Shown here: piece by piece, positions 25,614 to 35,429 of the stretch
How positions within the stretch are numbered: position 1 is the stretch's first letter
How the letters are laid out: every line of letters starts with the position of its first letter
DNA from: Gemmatimonadaceae bacterium
Lineage (GTDB): Bacteria > Gemmatimonadota > Gemmatimonadetes > Gemmatimonadales > Gemmatimonadaceae
Length of the DNA: 54,317 nt
Reading direction: 5' to 3'
Assembly (NCBI GenBank): GCA_020853635.1
Contig: JADYYN010000092.1
Span: 1 to 54,317 of the forward strand
Notes under the pieces: model-generated
Seen by the model: the letters and a program-made list of their open reading frames with translations, nothing else
Told to the model about the DNA's origin: nothing
Databases searched by the model: none
Position numbers and translations under genes: made by a program

Positions 25614-28600
25614 GTGAGAGCTTCCCGCACGCTCCTGGGTCTCGGCCTCCTCCTCGCCGGCGCACTGCCGGCCGTTGGACTCGACGCCCAGCAATCCTCG
25701 CGCATCGAACCCATCGCCGGCCTCCGCGACAACGGCTCGGGCTACCATGCCCTCGTCGGCGCACGCGTCGTGACCGGACCGGGTCAGGTGATGGACAGCG
25801 CGACCGTCGTCATCCGCAACGGCCTCATCGCCGCTGTCGGAAAGAACCTGCGTGCCCCCGCGGGCGCTCGTGTGTGGGACCTCAAGGGCCAGACCATCTA
25901 CCCGGGCTTCATCGACGCCCATGCCGATCTTGGCATGGACGCGGTGCCGCAGGGTGGCGATGTGGGCCCGACGCACTGGAATCCGCAGGTGCGCGCGTGG
26001 TTCAGCACCACCACCAACCTCAAGGATGACTCCACGCGTCGCGTGGCGCTGCGCTCGCTCGGCTTCGGTGCAGCACTCGCCGTGCCGAAGCAGGGCATCT
26101 TCCGCGGCACGGCGTCGGTCGTGAACCTCAGCGATGCCGGCGTGCGCGAGCGGGTGCTCCGCGCCGACCTGCTGCAGGCGATCGGCTTCCAGCGTTCGTT
26201 CCAGCTCGGCGGCATGTATCCGAACTCGGCGATGGGTACCATCGCCCTGATGAAGCAGACGCTGATGGACGCCGAGTGGTATATCCGCGCGAACGCCGCG
26301 TACGAAGCGAGCGGGCGTTCGGTGCTGCCGCCGGAACGCAGTGAAGCGCTCGGTGCGCTCGCCAGCGTGGTGCAGGGCAAGCAGCCGGTGATCTTCCAGA
26401 CGGAAAGCGAAGAAGACTATCTGCGCGCAGCACGGCTCGCCGCCGAGTACAAGCTGGTGCCGTGGTATCGCGGCAACGGCTACGAGTACCGCTTGGTGGA
26501 TGTGCTCAAGGGCCGCACGCAGCCGCTCATCCTGCCGCTCAACTTCCCGGATGCGCCGGACGTCTCCAGCCCCGAGCTCGCGCTCAACGCGTCGCTCGCG
26601 CAGTTGCGGCACTGGTACCTCGCGCCGACGAATCCCGCGCAGATGGCCAGTGCGGGTGTGTCGTTCGCGCTGACCACTGATGGACTCTCGACGCTCACAC
26701 AGTTTCTGCCGAACCTCCGCATCGCCGTGGCGCGCGGCCTTCCCGCCGACAAGGCGCTCGCCGCACTGACGACGGTGCCGGCGGCGTGGCTCGGCATCGA
26801 GAAGACGCATGGAACCATCGCCGTCGGCAAGGTCGCGAACCTCGTCGTCACCGAAGGCGACCTCTTCACTGAAGAAGCAGCGGTGCGCGATGTGTGGGTG
26901 CAGGGCACGCGCTACGGTGTAACGCGGCCGCCGCAGATCGATCCGCGGGGCACGTGGGTGATCACCTCCGATGATGCGGATGGCTTCAAGGCCACGCTGC
27001 GTCTCGAAGGCCCGATCAACCGCATCCGCGGCACGATCGAGCGCGAAGGGCGCAAGGCGATCAATCTCGCGAACGTGCGCGTGGTCTCGGAGACCGGTCG
27101 TCTCGAGGTCACGTTCCCGGGCGAACAGCTCGGCTACGAAGGCACTGTGCTGATGTCGGGCTCGGTGAGCGGCGAGGAGGTCTATGGTTGGACCTCGCTG
27201 CCGAACGGCACTGATCCGTCATTCAAGGGCACGCGCTCGGAGAAGGTCGAGACCGCGGCGCGGGGCACGGTGGCGAAGAAGGTGCCGGTCATCGACCTGC
27301 CGTTCGTCCGTCCGATGATGGAATACGGTCGTGCGTCGATCCCGGCGCAGCCGGCCGTGGTGCTGGTGCGTAACGCGACCGTGTGGACGCAGGGACCGCA
27401 GGGTCGCCTCGAGAACGCCGATCTGCTCGTGCGCGCTGGCAAGGTGGCGCAGGTGGGCAAGAACCTCACGGCGCCGGCCGGTGCGGTGATCGTCGATGCG
27501 ACTGGCAAGCATGTGACGCCGGGCCTCATCGATCCGCACTCGCACGCCGGCGTGAGCGCGGTGAACGAGAGCGGCTTCGCCATCGTCCCCGAGGTGATGA
27601 TGGGCGACGTGCTGACCCACAACAACATCTGGATGTACCGCCAGCTGGCTGGCGGTCTCACGTCCTCGATGGTCAAGCACGGCTCGGCGAATCCGATCGG
27701 CGGTGAGAACGTCTTCATCAAGTCGCGCTGGGGCAGCCTGCCCGACGATCTCAAGATCGCGAACGCCCCGCGCACGGTGAAGTTCGCGCTGGGTGAGAAC
27801 CCGAAGCGCAGCCCGAATCGCTATCCCAACACCCGCATGGGTGTGCAGGAGATCATCCGCGACCACTTCCTCGCCGCGCGCGACTATGAGAAGGAATGGA
27901 AGCGCTGGGAGAAGGAGAAGACCGGCATTCCGCCACGTCGCGACATCCGTATGGAAGCGGTGCTCGACATCCTGAACCAGAAGTTGCTGGTGTCGTCGCA
28001 CGGCTATCGTGCGGACGAGTTCCTCGCACTCGTGCGCCTCGCGCAGGAGTTCGGGTTCCGCATCCAGACCCTGCAGCACGGTGTGGAGGCGTACAAGATC
28101 GCCAGCGAACTCAAGGACGCCGGCGTCGCCGCGGTGGTGTGGAGCGACTGGGGCGCGTTCAAGCTCGAGTCGTATGACGCCACCTCGTATAATGCGCGTC
28201 TGCTCATCGAAGCCGGCGTGGTGACCTCGCTGCACTCCGACGACGCGGAGATCTCGACGCGCATGAACTGGGAGGCGGGCAAGCTGCTGCGCTCCGGGCT
28301 CGACGAGATCCAGGCGATGTCGACGGTGACCAACTCGGCGGCGAAGGCGATCGCGATCGATGATCGTATCGGCTCGCTCGTGGCCGGCAAGGACGCCGAC
28401 TTCGTGATCTGGAACGGCAACCCGCTCTCGCAGTTCACCAAGGCCGAGCAGACCTGGGTGGACGGCCGCAAGTACTTCTCGCTCGATGAGGACGTGAAGC
28501 TGCGCGCGGAGATCACGCGGCAGCGCGCACAACTCATCCAGGCGATCCTCACGGCGGGTGCACCGGACGCGCAGGGTGGCGCTGGTCCGGCCCGCGGTCG

Positions 28601-28619
28601 CGCACCGGGGAAGAACTGA
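25614..28619 (+). CDS. secreted protein with two amidohydrolase domains
   Basis: 1001 residues from a GTG start with a good ribosome site (GGAG, 25604-25607) and an immediate signal peptide (RTLLGLGLLLAGALPAVGLDA). An in-frame ATG at 25572 would add 14 residues. The first amidohydrolase-like domain (about 40-430) has GFIDAHADLG where an HxH metal motif is expected (HxD here). The second (about 590-960) has the proper GLIDPHSHAG and later metal-site residues (LHSDDAEISTRMNWEAG). A beta insert separates them. The second half probably holds the active site, of imidazolonepropionase or dipeptidase type; the substrate is unknown. Two bases separate it from the next amidohydrolase gene. Confidence 0.85.
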   Translation: MRASRTLLGLGLLLAGALPAVGLDAQQSSRIEPIAGLRDNGSGYHALVGARVVTGPGQVMDSATVVIRNGLIAAVGKNLRAPAGARVWDLKGQTIYPGFIDAHADLGMDAVPQGGDVGPTHWNPQVRAWFSTTTNLKDDSTRRVALRSLGFGAALAVPKQGIFRGTASVVNLSDAGVRERVLRADLLQAIGFQRSFQLGGMYPNSAMGTIALMKQTLMDAEWYIRANAAYEASGRSVLPPERSEALGALASVVQGKQPVIFQTESEEDYLRAARLAAEYKLVPWYRGNGYEYRLVDVLKGRTQPLILPLNFPDAPDVSSPELALNASLAQLRHWYLAPTNPAQMASAGVSFALTTDGLSTLTQFLPNLRIAVARGLPADKALAALTTVPAAWLGIEKTHGTIAVGKVANLVVTEGDLFTEEAAVRDVWVQGTRYGVTRPPQIDPRGTWVITSDDADGFKATLRLEGPINRIRGTIEREGRKAINLANVRVVSETGRLEVTFPGEQLGYEGTVLMSGSVSGEEVYGWTSLPNGTDPSFKGTRSEKVETAARGTVAKKVPVIDLPFVRPMMEYGRASIPAQPAVVLVRNATVWTQGPQGRLENADLLVRAGKVAQVGKNLTAPAGAVIVDATGKHVTPGLIDPHSHAGVSAVNESGFAIVPEVMMGDVLTHNNIWMYRQLAGGLTSSMVKHGSANPIGGENVFIKSRWGSLPDDLKIANAPRTVKFALGENPKRSPNRYPNTRMGVQEIIRDHFLAARDYEKEWKRWEKEKTGIPPRRDIRMEAVLDILNQKLLVSSHGYRADEFLALVRLAQEFGFRIQTLQHGVEAYKIASELKDAGVAAVVWSDWGAFKLESYDATSYNARLLIEAGVVTSLHSDDAEISTRMNWEAGKLLRSGLDEIQAMSTVTNSAAKAIAIDDRIGSLVAGKDADFVIWNGNPLSQFTKAEQTWVDGRKYFSLDEDVKLRAEITRQRAQLIQAILTAGAPDAQGGAGPARGRAPGKN

Positions 28620-28621
28620 CC

Positions 28622-30052
28622 ATGACCTTCAACTCGACAACGACCATGACCGAAAGCACGAAGGGCCGCGCACTGCGGCTGAAGATGCAGCGGGTCGCGA
28701 CGCGTGCGATGGTGGCTGCGCTCACCGCGAGTGCGTCGGTGCTATTGGTGCCGACCGCCGCCGACGCGCAGGTGCGCATGACGGTGGCTCCACAGTCGGA
28801 GCCGGTGGTGCTCCGCGGTGCGACCATCCACACCGTCACCAAGGGTGTGATCCAGAACGGCACGATCGTGATGGAGCGCGGACGGATCACGGCGATCGGC
28901 GGCCCCGAAGTCGCGGTGCCGCGCGGTGCGAAGGTGACCGATGTGACGGGCAAGCACATCTATCCCGGGCTCATCGATGCGTACAGCACGGTGGGTATCA
29001 CCGAGATCGACGCCGTCGAAGTCTCCAACGACATCAACGAACTCGGTGACTTCAATCCCAACGTCCGTGCGGAGATCGCGGTGAACGCGGAGAGCCGGCA
29101 CATCGGCACCACGCGTTCGGCCGGTGTGCTCGTCGCGTTCAGCACGCCGGGTGGTGGCGTGATCTCCGGTCTGTCGTCGGCGATGTCGCTCGAAGGCTGG
29201 ACCTGGGAAGAGATGTCGATGAAGGGCGCTGCCGCACTCAACGTGAACTGGCCCGATCCGAACGCGCGTCCGCGTCGCTTCGGTGGTGGTCCGCCGCCGG
29301 GATTCCCCGGCGCGCGCGCTGCGCAGCCGGCGCCGAAGACCTACGCAGAGCAGGTGCAGGCGCTCAAGGACTTCTTCGCTGAAGCGCGGGCATACAGTGA
29401 CGCGGTCACGGCCGGTCAACAGGTCCGCACCGACTCGCGGTATGCCGCGATGATCCCGGCGCTCAAGCGTGAGATCCCGGTGGTCGTGGCGGCTGAGGGT
29501 GTCGCGCAGATCAACGACGCCATCACCTGGGCGAAGGAAGAGAACGTGCGTCTGGTGATCCGCGGCGGTCGCGATGCGATCTATGTGGCCGAGCGCCTGA
29601 AGGCGGAGAACGTGCCCGTGATCCTGACGTCGACCATGGCCGCACCGGAGCGGAACTATGAAGGCTACGACGGCGCGTACAACGCGCCCGCGAAGCTGTA
29701 CGAAGCGGGCGTGAAGTTCGCGATCGCCGGCGGCACGGGCGGACTCTACAGCTATCGTCTGCCGTGGGAAGCCGGCGTAGCCGTCGCGTTCGGTCTTCCG
29801 CAGGATGAGGCGCTCAAGGCGGTGACCATCAACGCCGCCGAGTTCATGGGCATCGCCGACAAGGTGGGTTCGCTCGAGGTCGGCAAGCAGGCGACGTTGT
29901 TGATCACCACGGGGACGCCGCTGGACATGACGTCGAACATCATCCAGTCCTATATCCAGGGCCGTGAGATCGACATGAACGACATCCAGAAGCACTTCTT
30001 CCAGAAGTACATGGAGAAGATCAACCAGCAGAAGAAGAAAGTCGCGATGTAA
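28622..30052 (+). CDS. secreted amidohydrolase-like protein with degenerate metal site
   Basis: 476 residues, signal peptide near residues 22-50 (MQRVATRAMVAALTASASVL, cleavage near ADAQ), so an in-frame ATG at 28685 may be the true start. The amidohydrolase frame is clear (VLRGATIHTVTKGVIQNGTI, MERGRITAIGG, HIYPGLIDAYSTVG, SLEVGKQATLLI), but the HxH metal motif after the first barrel strand is replaced by AYST. The protein may therefore be non-catalytic and work as a partner of the two-domain enzyme encoded 2 bases upstream. A Pro/Gly-rich loop (RRFGGGPPPGFPGARAAQP) is inserted mid-domain. The C-terminus is strongly basic. Confidence 0.85.
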   Translation: MTFNSTTTMTESTKGRALRLKMQRVATRAMVAALTASASVLLVPTAADAQVRMTVAPQSEPVVLRGATIHTVTKGVIQNGTIVMERGRITAIGGPEVAVPRGAKVTDVTGKHIYPGLIDAYSTVGITEIDAVEVSNDINELGDFNPNVRAEIAVNAESRHIGTTRSAGVLVAFSTPGGGVISGLSSAMSLEGWTWEEMSMKGAAALNVNWPDPNARPRRFGGGPPPGFPGARAAQPAPKTYAEQVQALKDFFAEARAYSDAVTAGQQVRTDSRYAAMIPALKREIPVVVAAEGVAQINDAITWAKEENVRLVIRGGRDAIYVAERLKAENVPVILTSTMAAPERNYEGYDGAYNAPAKLYEAGVKFAIAGGTGGLYSYRLPWEAGVAVAFGLPQDEALKAVTINAAEFMGIADKVGSLEVGKQATLLITTGTPLDMTSNIIQSYIQGREIDMNDIQKHFFQKYMEKINQQKKKVAM

Positions 30053-30062
30053 GCGGCTCGTA

Positions 30063-30384
30063 CTATTCAGGCCGGATGATCACGCGCGAGGGTGCGCGTT
30101 GACGAGCCGGCGCTTCTCGCAGCCAGTAGACGATCAGGCTGCAGGGCGCCGGCTCTTCTTTCGGCCAGGCGGAACGCACCGAGTGAATCAGAGCGCGTTC
30201 GCGTCTCGGCGGTGCCGACGATGATCTCCGCCTCGGGGAGACCGCGGCCCACGGAGTCGACGACGACACCGCGCACGCCCTGCGCCTGAACGAGGGCGGG
30301 GGTGCTGGCGGCCGCGAGACCTGCTACGAGTGCGAGGCGGTACACCAGGCCTCGCAGAACGCGGCGGAACCCGCTTCGAGACAC
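30063..30384 (-). pseudogene. internally deleted carboxypeptidase-regulatory-like gene, paralogue of 23663-24481
   Basis: The N-terminal piece (GTG at 30384; LRGLVYRLALVAGLAAAS signal, then GVRGVVVDSVGRGLPEAEII and TRSDSLGAFRL) and the C-terminal piece (WPKEEPAPCSLIVYWLREAP, tag stop at 30063-30065) match the two ends of the intact protein at 23663-24481. They are joined at about 30175-30185 in different frames. Roughly 180 residues between them are missing and the downstream frame is broken, so no functional product is expected. Confidence 0.75.
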
Positions 30385-30401
30385 GACTCGCAACGCGTCG
30401 C

Positions 30402-30560
30402 TCAGCCGCCGCGACGTCCAGATTTCGCCGACGTCGCCTGCGGCTTCACACGAGGTGCAGCCACCGGCGCGGGTGCCTTGACCGCCGGCTTCGCGGCTGC
30501 CTTCCCCTGCGGCTTGTGGCTGGAAAAGTCCGGGACAGCCGTTCGGTGCTTCTTCGACAT
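30402..30560 (-). CDS. small basic Lys/Ala/Pro-rich protein
   Basis: 52 residues starting MSKKHRTAVPDFSSHKPQGK and continuing as a repeat-like run of Ala, Lys, Pro and Val with a basic end (SAKSGRRGG). The composition resembles small nucleic-acid-binding tails. I know of no named family, though proteins with a similar opening are, from memory, seen in related genomes. It lies 18 bases upstream of the decayed gene on the same strand, and is divergent from nifJ with a 217-base gap that shows no other gene. Confidence 0.5.
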   Translation of the reverse strand: MSKKHRTAVPDFSSHKPQGKAAAKPAVKAPAPVAAPRVKPQATSAKSGRRGG

Positions 30561-30777
30561 ATGGCCTCGTGGTGTGTGCAGGGACGTTACCTCCGTGCAC
30601 CGACTGCGGAAAGGCGACGCCACGCCCGCGCAGCCTCACTCCAGCTGATACCGCGCGTCGCGGGTCACCGCCGCGATCGTTCCGTGAGGTTTCCCCCCAC
30701 ACCGCCACCCGGCTCTCCCGACTGCATCCCGGCCCAGGAACCGCCACCGTACGAAAGGAACGCCCCACGAGGTCCGA

Positions 30778-33700
30778 TTGACCGAATCCAAGAGCAGTCC
30801 CGCGCCCTCCGCCGCGTCGTTCAAGACGCTGGACGCCAACGAAGCCGTCGCGTCGGTCGCGTATCGGCTCAGTGAAGTCATCGCCATCTATCCTATCACG
30901 CCAGCATCGGCGATGGGAGAACATGCCGACGCGTGGAGCGCTGACGCGAAGCCGAATCTCTGGGGACGAACCCCCGAGGTCATGGAGATGCAGTCCGAGG
31001 GTGGAGCCGCGGGCGCCGTGCACGGCGCGCTCATGACCGGTGCGCTCACGACGACCTTCACGGCATCACAGGGGCTGCTGCTCATGCTCCCCAACCTCTA
31101 TAAGATCGCCGGCGAACTCACGCCGTTCGTGTTGCACGTCGCCGCGCGCACCATCGCGACGCATGCCCTGTCGATCTTCGGAGACCATAGCGACGTGATG
31201 GCAGCGCGCAGCACCGGCATGGCGCTCCTCTGCTCAGGCAACGCCCAGGAGGCGCAGGACTTCGCCGCCGTCGCGCACGCGGTCACCCTTCGCGCTCGTG
31301 TGCCGGTGCTCCACTTCTTCGACGGCTTCCGCACGTCGCACGAGATCACCAAGGTCGCGACGCTCAACGATGACACCTTGCGCGCGCTCCTCGACGAGCC
31401 CGCGCTCAAGGCGTTCCGCGGACGCGCACTCGACCCGGATGCACCGAACGTCCGTGGCACCGCGCAGAATCCCGACGCCTGGTTCCAGGGGCGGGAAGCC
31501 TGCGAACCGTTCTACGCCGCATTCCCGGCGCTGCTCGAGGACACGTTCACGCGCTTCAGGGAGCTCACCGGACGCGAATACCGCCTGTTCGAGTACGTCG
31601 GGGCGCCCGATGCCGAGCGCGTGATCATCATGATGGGATCCGGCGCCGAGTGCGCACACGAGACCGTCGAGTGGATGCGCAGCCGAGGCGAGAAGGTCGG
31701 GGTGCTCAAGGTGCGGCTCTTCCGTCCGCTCTCTGCCGCGCATCTGCTCGCCGCGCTGCCTGCGAGCGCGACCTCCATCGCCGTGCTCGACCGCACCAAA
31801 GAACCCGGTGCGAGCGGTGAGCCGTTGCTTCAGGAGATCGCGCTCACGCTCGTCGATGCCGTGGCGCGTGGCGAGCGGCCCGCAATGCCGCGCCTCATCG
31901 GCGGGCGGTACGGACTCTCGAGCAAGGAGTTCACGCCGGCGATGGTGCAGGCAGTGTTCGACGCGCTGGCCACGCCGGCCCCCAAGACGCGGTTCACCGT
32001 CGGCATCCGCGACGACGTCTCGGGGAGTTCGATCTCGTGGGACACTGGGCTCGATATCGAACCGGACGATGTGCAACGCGCGGTGTTCTTCGGACTCGGG
32101 TCCGACGGCACCGTCTCGGCCAACAAGGCGACGATCAAGATCATCGGCGAGAAGACACCGCAGTACGCACAAGGCCACTTCGAGTACGATTCGCGGAAGT
32201 CCGGCTCGACGACCGTTTCGTACCTGCGGTTCGGGCCGCGACCGATCCGCTCGACGTATCGGGTGAGTCGCGCACAGTTCGTCGCCGTCCATGATCCGGA
32301 GCAGCTCGAGCGGCGTGATGTGTTCGCGGCGGCGATGCCCGGTGCGACCGTGCTCGTGAACACCGCCGTTCCACCGGAGCGCTTCTTCGACGCCCTTCCG
32401 CTCGAAGCACAGCAGCAACTCGTCGCACGAGCGTGTCGTGTGTTCGTGATCGATGCCTACGGTGTGGCGGATCGCGCAGGACTCGATCGTCGCATCAACA
32501 CGGTGATGCAAGCCTGCTTCTTCTCGCTCGCCAAGGTGCTCCCCATCGACGAAGCGATGGAACACATGAAAGCGAGCGTGGTGGCGACGTACGGACGGCG
32601 TGGCGCCGAGGTGGTCAAGCGCAATGTCCTCGCGCTCGACACGGCGCTCGAAGCGCTCAGTGAAGTCCCGCTGCCGCCGGCGGTCACCACGGCGCGCCGT
32701 CGCCCGCCTGCGGTCCACGGCCGTGCGCCCGATTTCGTGCAGCGCGTCACGCGACTCCTGCTGGAAGGCAACGGTGACCTGCTTCCAGTGAGCGCCTTTC
32801 CTCCTGACGGCACCTGGCCGAGCGGTACGAGTCGATTCGAGAAGCGTGCCATCGCACAGGAGATCCCGGTGTGGAACGAGGATCTCTGTGTGCAGTGCAA
32901 CTTCTGCTCGATGATCTGCCCGCACGCGGCGATCCAGACGAAAGTGTACGCGCCAGACGCACTCGCGGGCGCGCCCGAGGGGTTCCAGAGCATCGCACAG
33001 GACATCTACCCCATGCCCGAAGGCACGCGGTTCACGGTGCAGGTCGCGCCGGAGGACTGCACGGGCTGCGGGCTCTGCATCGAGGTCTGCCCGGCGAAGG
33101 ACCGCAAGCAGCCCTCACGCAAAGCCCTGATGGCGACGCCGCTGGATCTGCATCGCGAGCGTGAACGCGAGGCCTTCGCCTTCTACGAACGTATCCCCAG
33201 CGCTCCGCTCGGCGGCATCGAGGTGGAGAAGCGGTCGGCGGCGTTGCGGCTCCCGCTATTCGAGTTCTCCGGTGCCTGTGCCGGCTGCGGCGAGACGCCC
33301 TACATCCGATTGCTCACGCAACTCTACGGTGACCGGTTGTTGATCGCGAACGCGACGGGCTGTTCGTCCATCTACGGCGGGAATCTCCCCACGACACCGT
33401 ACTCCACGAACGCAGAAGGCCGCGGTCCTGCGTGGGCGAACTCGCTGTTCGAGGATAATGCGGAGTTCGGCTTCGGTATGCGTCTCTCCCTCGACGCACT
33501 CGCTGGCAAGGCTCGCGCGCTGGTGGAAGGGCTCGGTGCGCGCGTGCCCGACGCATTGCGTGAGGCGCTGCTCGCACCTCGCGGTTGGGACGACGCGTAC
33601 ATCACCGCACAGCGCGAGCGGGTCGACCTGCTTCTGCGCACGCTCGACGGTGATATGAGCATGGAGGCGCGGACGTTGCGTCACATCGCGCGACATCTCG

Positions 33701-34374
33701 TCCCGCGTTCGCTGTGGATCGTCGGGGGCGATGGGTGGGCCTACGACATCGGCTTCGGCGGACTCGACCACGTGCTGGCGTCGCAGCGCAAGGTGAACAT
33801 CCTCGTCCTCGACACCGAGGTGTACTCGAACACGGGCGGGCAGGCGAGCAAAGCCACACCACTCGGCGCCGCCGCCAAGTTCGCAACAGCCGGCAAGCCC
33901 GGTCGCAAGAAGGACCTCGGATTGCTGGCGATGAGCTATGGGCACGTGTACGTCGCGCAGATCGCCATGCAGGCACGCAGTCAGCAGACCGTCGAGGTGC
34001 TGCTCGAGGCCGAGCGGCATCCGGGGCCGTCGCTGGTGATCGCACACAGCCCGTGCATCGCGCATGGCTACGACCTGCTCAAGAGTCCACAGCAACAGAA
34101 GCGCGCGATCGACAGCGGGATGTGGCCGCTGTATCACTATGATCCGTCGCGCGTGGCGCGGGGGGAGTCGCCATTGGTGCTCGACTCGCCCGAGCCGCGG
34201 CTCGACGTGGCGAAGTACATGGAACAGGAAGCGCGATTCCGGATGGTCGAGTTGCGCTCGGGTGACCGATATCAGGAGCTGCTCGCCGCGTCTCGCGATG
34301 CGATCAAGCAGCGACGGGCGCTCTACGAGCAGATGGCCAGGATCCACCTCCCGTCGGAGCATCCGCATGGTTGA
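30778..34374 (+). CDS. nifJ: pyruvate:ferredoxin (flavodoxin) oxidoreductase, single chain
   Basis: 1198 residues, full length for the homodimeric enzyme that converts pyruvate and CoA to acetyl-CoA and CO2 with reduction of ferredoxin. Thiamine-diphosphate sites are at both ends: AIYPITPASAMGEHADAW near the N-terminus and GACAGCGETPYIRLL, ATGCSSIYGGNLPTTPY and GDGWAYDIGFGGLDHVL in the last third. The middle has two 4Fe-4S motifs, CVQCNFCSMICP and CTGCGLCIEVCP, and the terminal-domain CysACxGC ligates a third cluster. TTG start at 30778 with GAGG at 30769-30772; the family N-terminus (FKTLDANEAVASVAYRLSEV) follows directly. Oxygen-sensitive enzyme, so it implies anoxic phases. Heads the eight-gene block that includes RuBisCO. 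Confidence 0.95.
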   Translation: MTESKSSPAPSAASFKTLDANEAVASVAYRLSEVIAIYPITPASAMGEHADAWSADAKPNLWGRTPEVMEMQSEGGAAGAVHGALMTGALTTTFTASQGLLLMLPNLYKIAGELTPFVLHVAARTIATHALSIFGDHSDVMAARSTGMALLCSGNAQEAQDFAAVAHAVTLRARVPVLHFFDGFRTSHEITKVATLNDDTLRALLDEPALKAFRGRALDPDAPNVRGTAQNPDAWFQGREACEPFYAAFPALLEDTFTRFRELTGREYRLFEYVGAPDAERVIIMMGSGAECAHETVEWMRSRGEKVGVLKVRLFRPLSAAHLLAALPASATSIAVLDRTKEPGASGEPLLQEIALTLVDAVARGERPAMPRLIGGRYGLSSKEFTPAMVQAVFDALATPAPKTRFTVGIRDDVSGSSISWDTGLDIEPDDVQRAVFFGLGSDGTVSANKATIKIIGEKTPQYAQGHFEYDSRKSGSTTVSYLRFGPRPIRSTYRVSRAQFVAVHDPEQLERRDVFAAAMPGATVLVNTAVPPERFFDALPLEAQQQLVARACRVFVIDAYGVADRAGLDRRINTVMQACFFSLAKVLPIDEAMEHMKASVVATYGRRGAEVVKRNVLALDTALEALSEVPLPPAVTTARRRPPAVHGRAPDFVQRVTRLLLEGNGDLLPVSAFPPDGTWPSGTSRFEKRAIAQEIPVWNEDLCVQCNFCSMICPHAAIQTKVYAPDALAGAPEGFQSIAQDIYPMPEGTRFTVQVAPEDCTGCGLCIEVCPAKDRKQPSRKALMATPLDLHREREREAFAFYERIPSAPLGGIEVEKRSAALRLPLFEFSGACAGCGETPYIRLLTQLYGDRLLIANATGCSSIYGGNLPTTPYSTNAEGRGPAWANSLFEDNAEFGFGMRLSLDALAGKARALVEGLGARVPDALREALLAPRGWDDAYITAQRERVDLLLRTLDGDMSMEARTLRHIARHLVPRSLWIVGGDGWAYDIGFGGLDHVLASQRKVNILVLDTEVYSNTGGQASKATPLGAAAKFATAGKPGRKKDLGLLAMSYGHVYVAQIAMQARSQQTVEVLLEAERHPGPSLVIAHSPCIAHGYDLLKSPQQQKRAIDSGMWPLYHYDPSRVARGESPLVLDSPEPRLDVAKYMEQEARFRMVELRSGDRYQELLAASRDAIKQRRALYEQMARIHLPSEHPHG

Positions 34375-35380
34375 TCTCAAGACGACCTGGCTCGGCTTGC
34401 CGCTCAAGGGGCCGATCATCCTCGGTGCGAGTCCGCTCACGCACGACGTCGAGGCGGTGGCCGCCGCCGTGGCGGCCGGTGCGAGTGCGGTGGTGATGTA
34501 CTCGCTGTTCGAGGAGCAGGTGGTGCACGAGCAGATGGCCGCGCACCGCTTCATCGATTCGCGCGCGGACGGGGACGCCGAGGCCAGCGGATTCCTGCCG
34601 GACGTCGACGTGTTCTCGCTCGGGGCCGAACCCTATCTCAGGCAGCTGGCGCGGCTCCGCGAGCGCATCCAGGTGCCGGTGATCGCATCGCTCAACGGCG
34701 TGTCGCCCGGCGGCTGGACGGACTACGCTCGCGCGTGTGAGGCACGCGGCGCAGACGCGATCGAACTGAACCTGTACGACGTGGTCACTGATCCGGAGCA
34801 GTCACCGAAGCAAGTGGAGGACCGACAACTCGCCGTGGTGGAGATGGTGGCGCTGGCGGTCGAGGTGCCGGTGACGGTGAAGATCGGACCGTTCTACACG
34901 TCGGTGCCGTCGTTCGTGAAACGGCTCGCGACGGCAGGGGCTGATGGCGTGACCCTGTTCAATCGCTTCTACCAACCCGACGTCGACCTCGATTCCCTGG
35001 GCGTGGATCGACGCTTGCAGCTGTCCACGTCGCGCGAGCTACCGTTGCGGCTGCACACCCTCGCGGCCCTGTCGTCACAGACGTCGCTCTCGTTGGCATG
35101 CACGGGTGGCGTGCACACGGGTCGTGACGCCGCCAAGGCGCTGCTCTGTGGTGCTGACGTGCTCCAAGTGACCTCTGCGGTGCTCGAGCACGGCCCGGCG
35201 TACATCGGTACCATGGTGGACCAACTGCGCGCCTGGCTGAAAGAGACGGGGTATGTGTCGAGCGACGAAGCGCGCGGAGTGCTGGCGATGTCGTCGGCGC
35301 CTGAAGCCCACGTCTGGGCGCGGCTCAACTACATCCGACTCCTGGACTCGCATCGCGTGCCGACCACACGGACCGAATAG
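34367..35380 (+). CDS. dihydroorotate dehydrogenase-like flavoprotein
   Basis: 337 residues, TIM barrel of the class 1 DHOD-like type (TTWLGLPLKGPIILGASPLT, GADAIELNLYD, VPVTVKIGPFYTSVPSFV, GADGVTLFNRFYQPDVDL, SLACTGGVHTGRDAAKALLC, GADVLQVTSAVL). The FMN site motifs are kept, but it belongs to the DHOD-like side branch rather than PyrD; the substrate is unknown. Its start overlaps the end of nifJ by 8 bases. This pairing occurs in other bacteria, suggesting the flavoprotein exchanges electrons with the same ferredoxin pool. Confidence 0.85.
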   Translation: MVDLKTTWLGLPLKGPIILGASPLTHDVEAVAAAVAAGASAVVMYSLFEEQVVHEQMAAHRFIDSRADGDAEASGFLPDVDVFSLGAEPYLRQLARLRERIQVPVIASLNGVSPGGWTDYARACEARGADAIELNLYDVVTDPEQSPKQVEDRQLAVVEMVALAVEVPVTVKIGPFYTSVPSFVKRLATAGADGVTLFNRFYQPDVDLDSLGVDRRLQLSTSRELPLRLHTLAALSSQTSLSLACTGGVHTGRDAAKALLCGADVLQVTSAVLEHGPAYIGTMVDQLRAWLKETGYVSSDEARGVLAMSSAPEAHVWARLNYIRLLDSHRVPTTRTE

Positions 35381-35429
35381 GCTGCGCGCGGGGTATCATC
35401 GAGTCTTCCCACCCTCAACGCGAGACATC

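Noticed and set aside
25497..28532. Long minus-strand open frames opposite the amidohydrolase gene (about 437 residues each)
   Set aside because: They are antisense shadows of a clear signal-peptide-bearing amidohydrolase; their translations are rich in Arg, His and Ala and match nothing I know.
31234..32925. 563-residue minus-strand frame inside nifJ
   Set aside because: Antisense shadow; nifJ on the other strand has all cofactor motifs.
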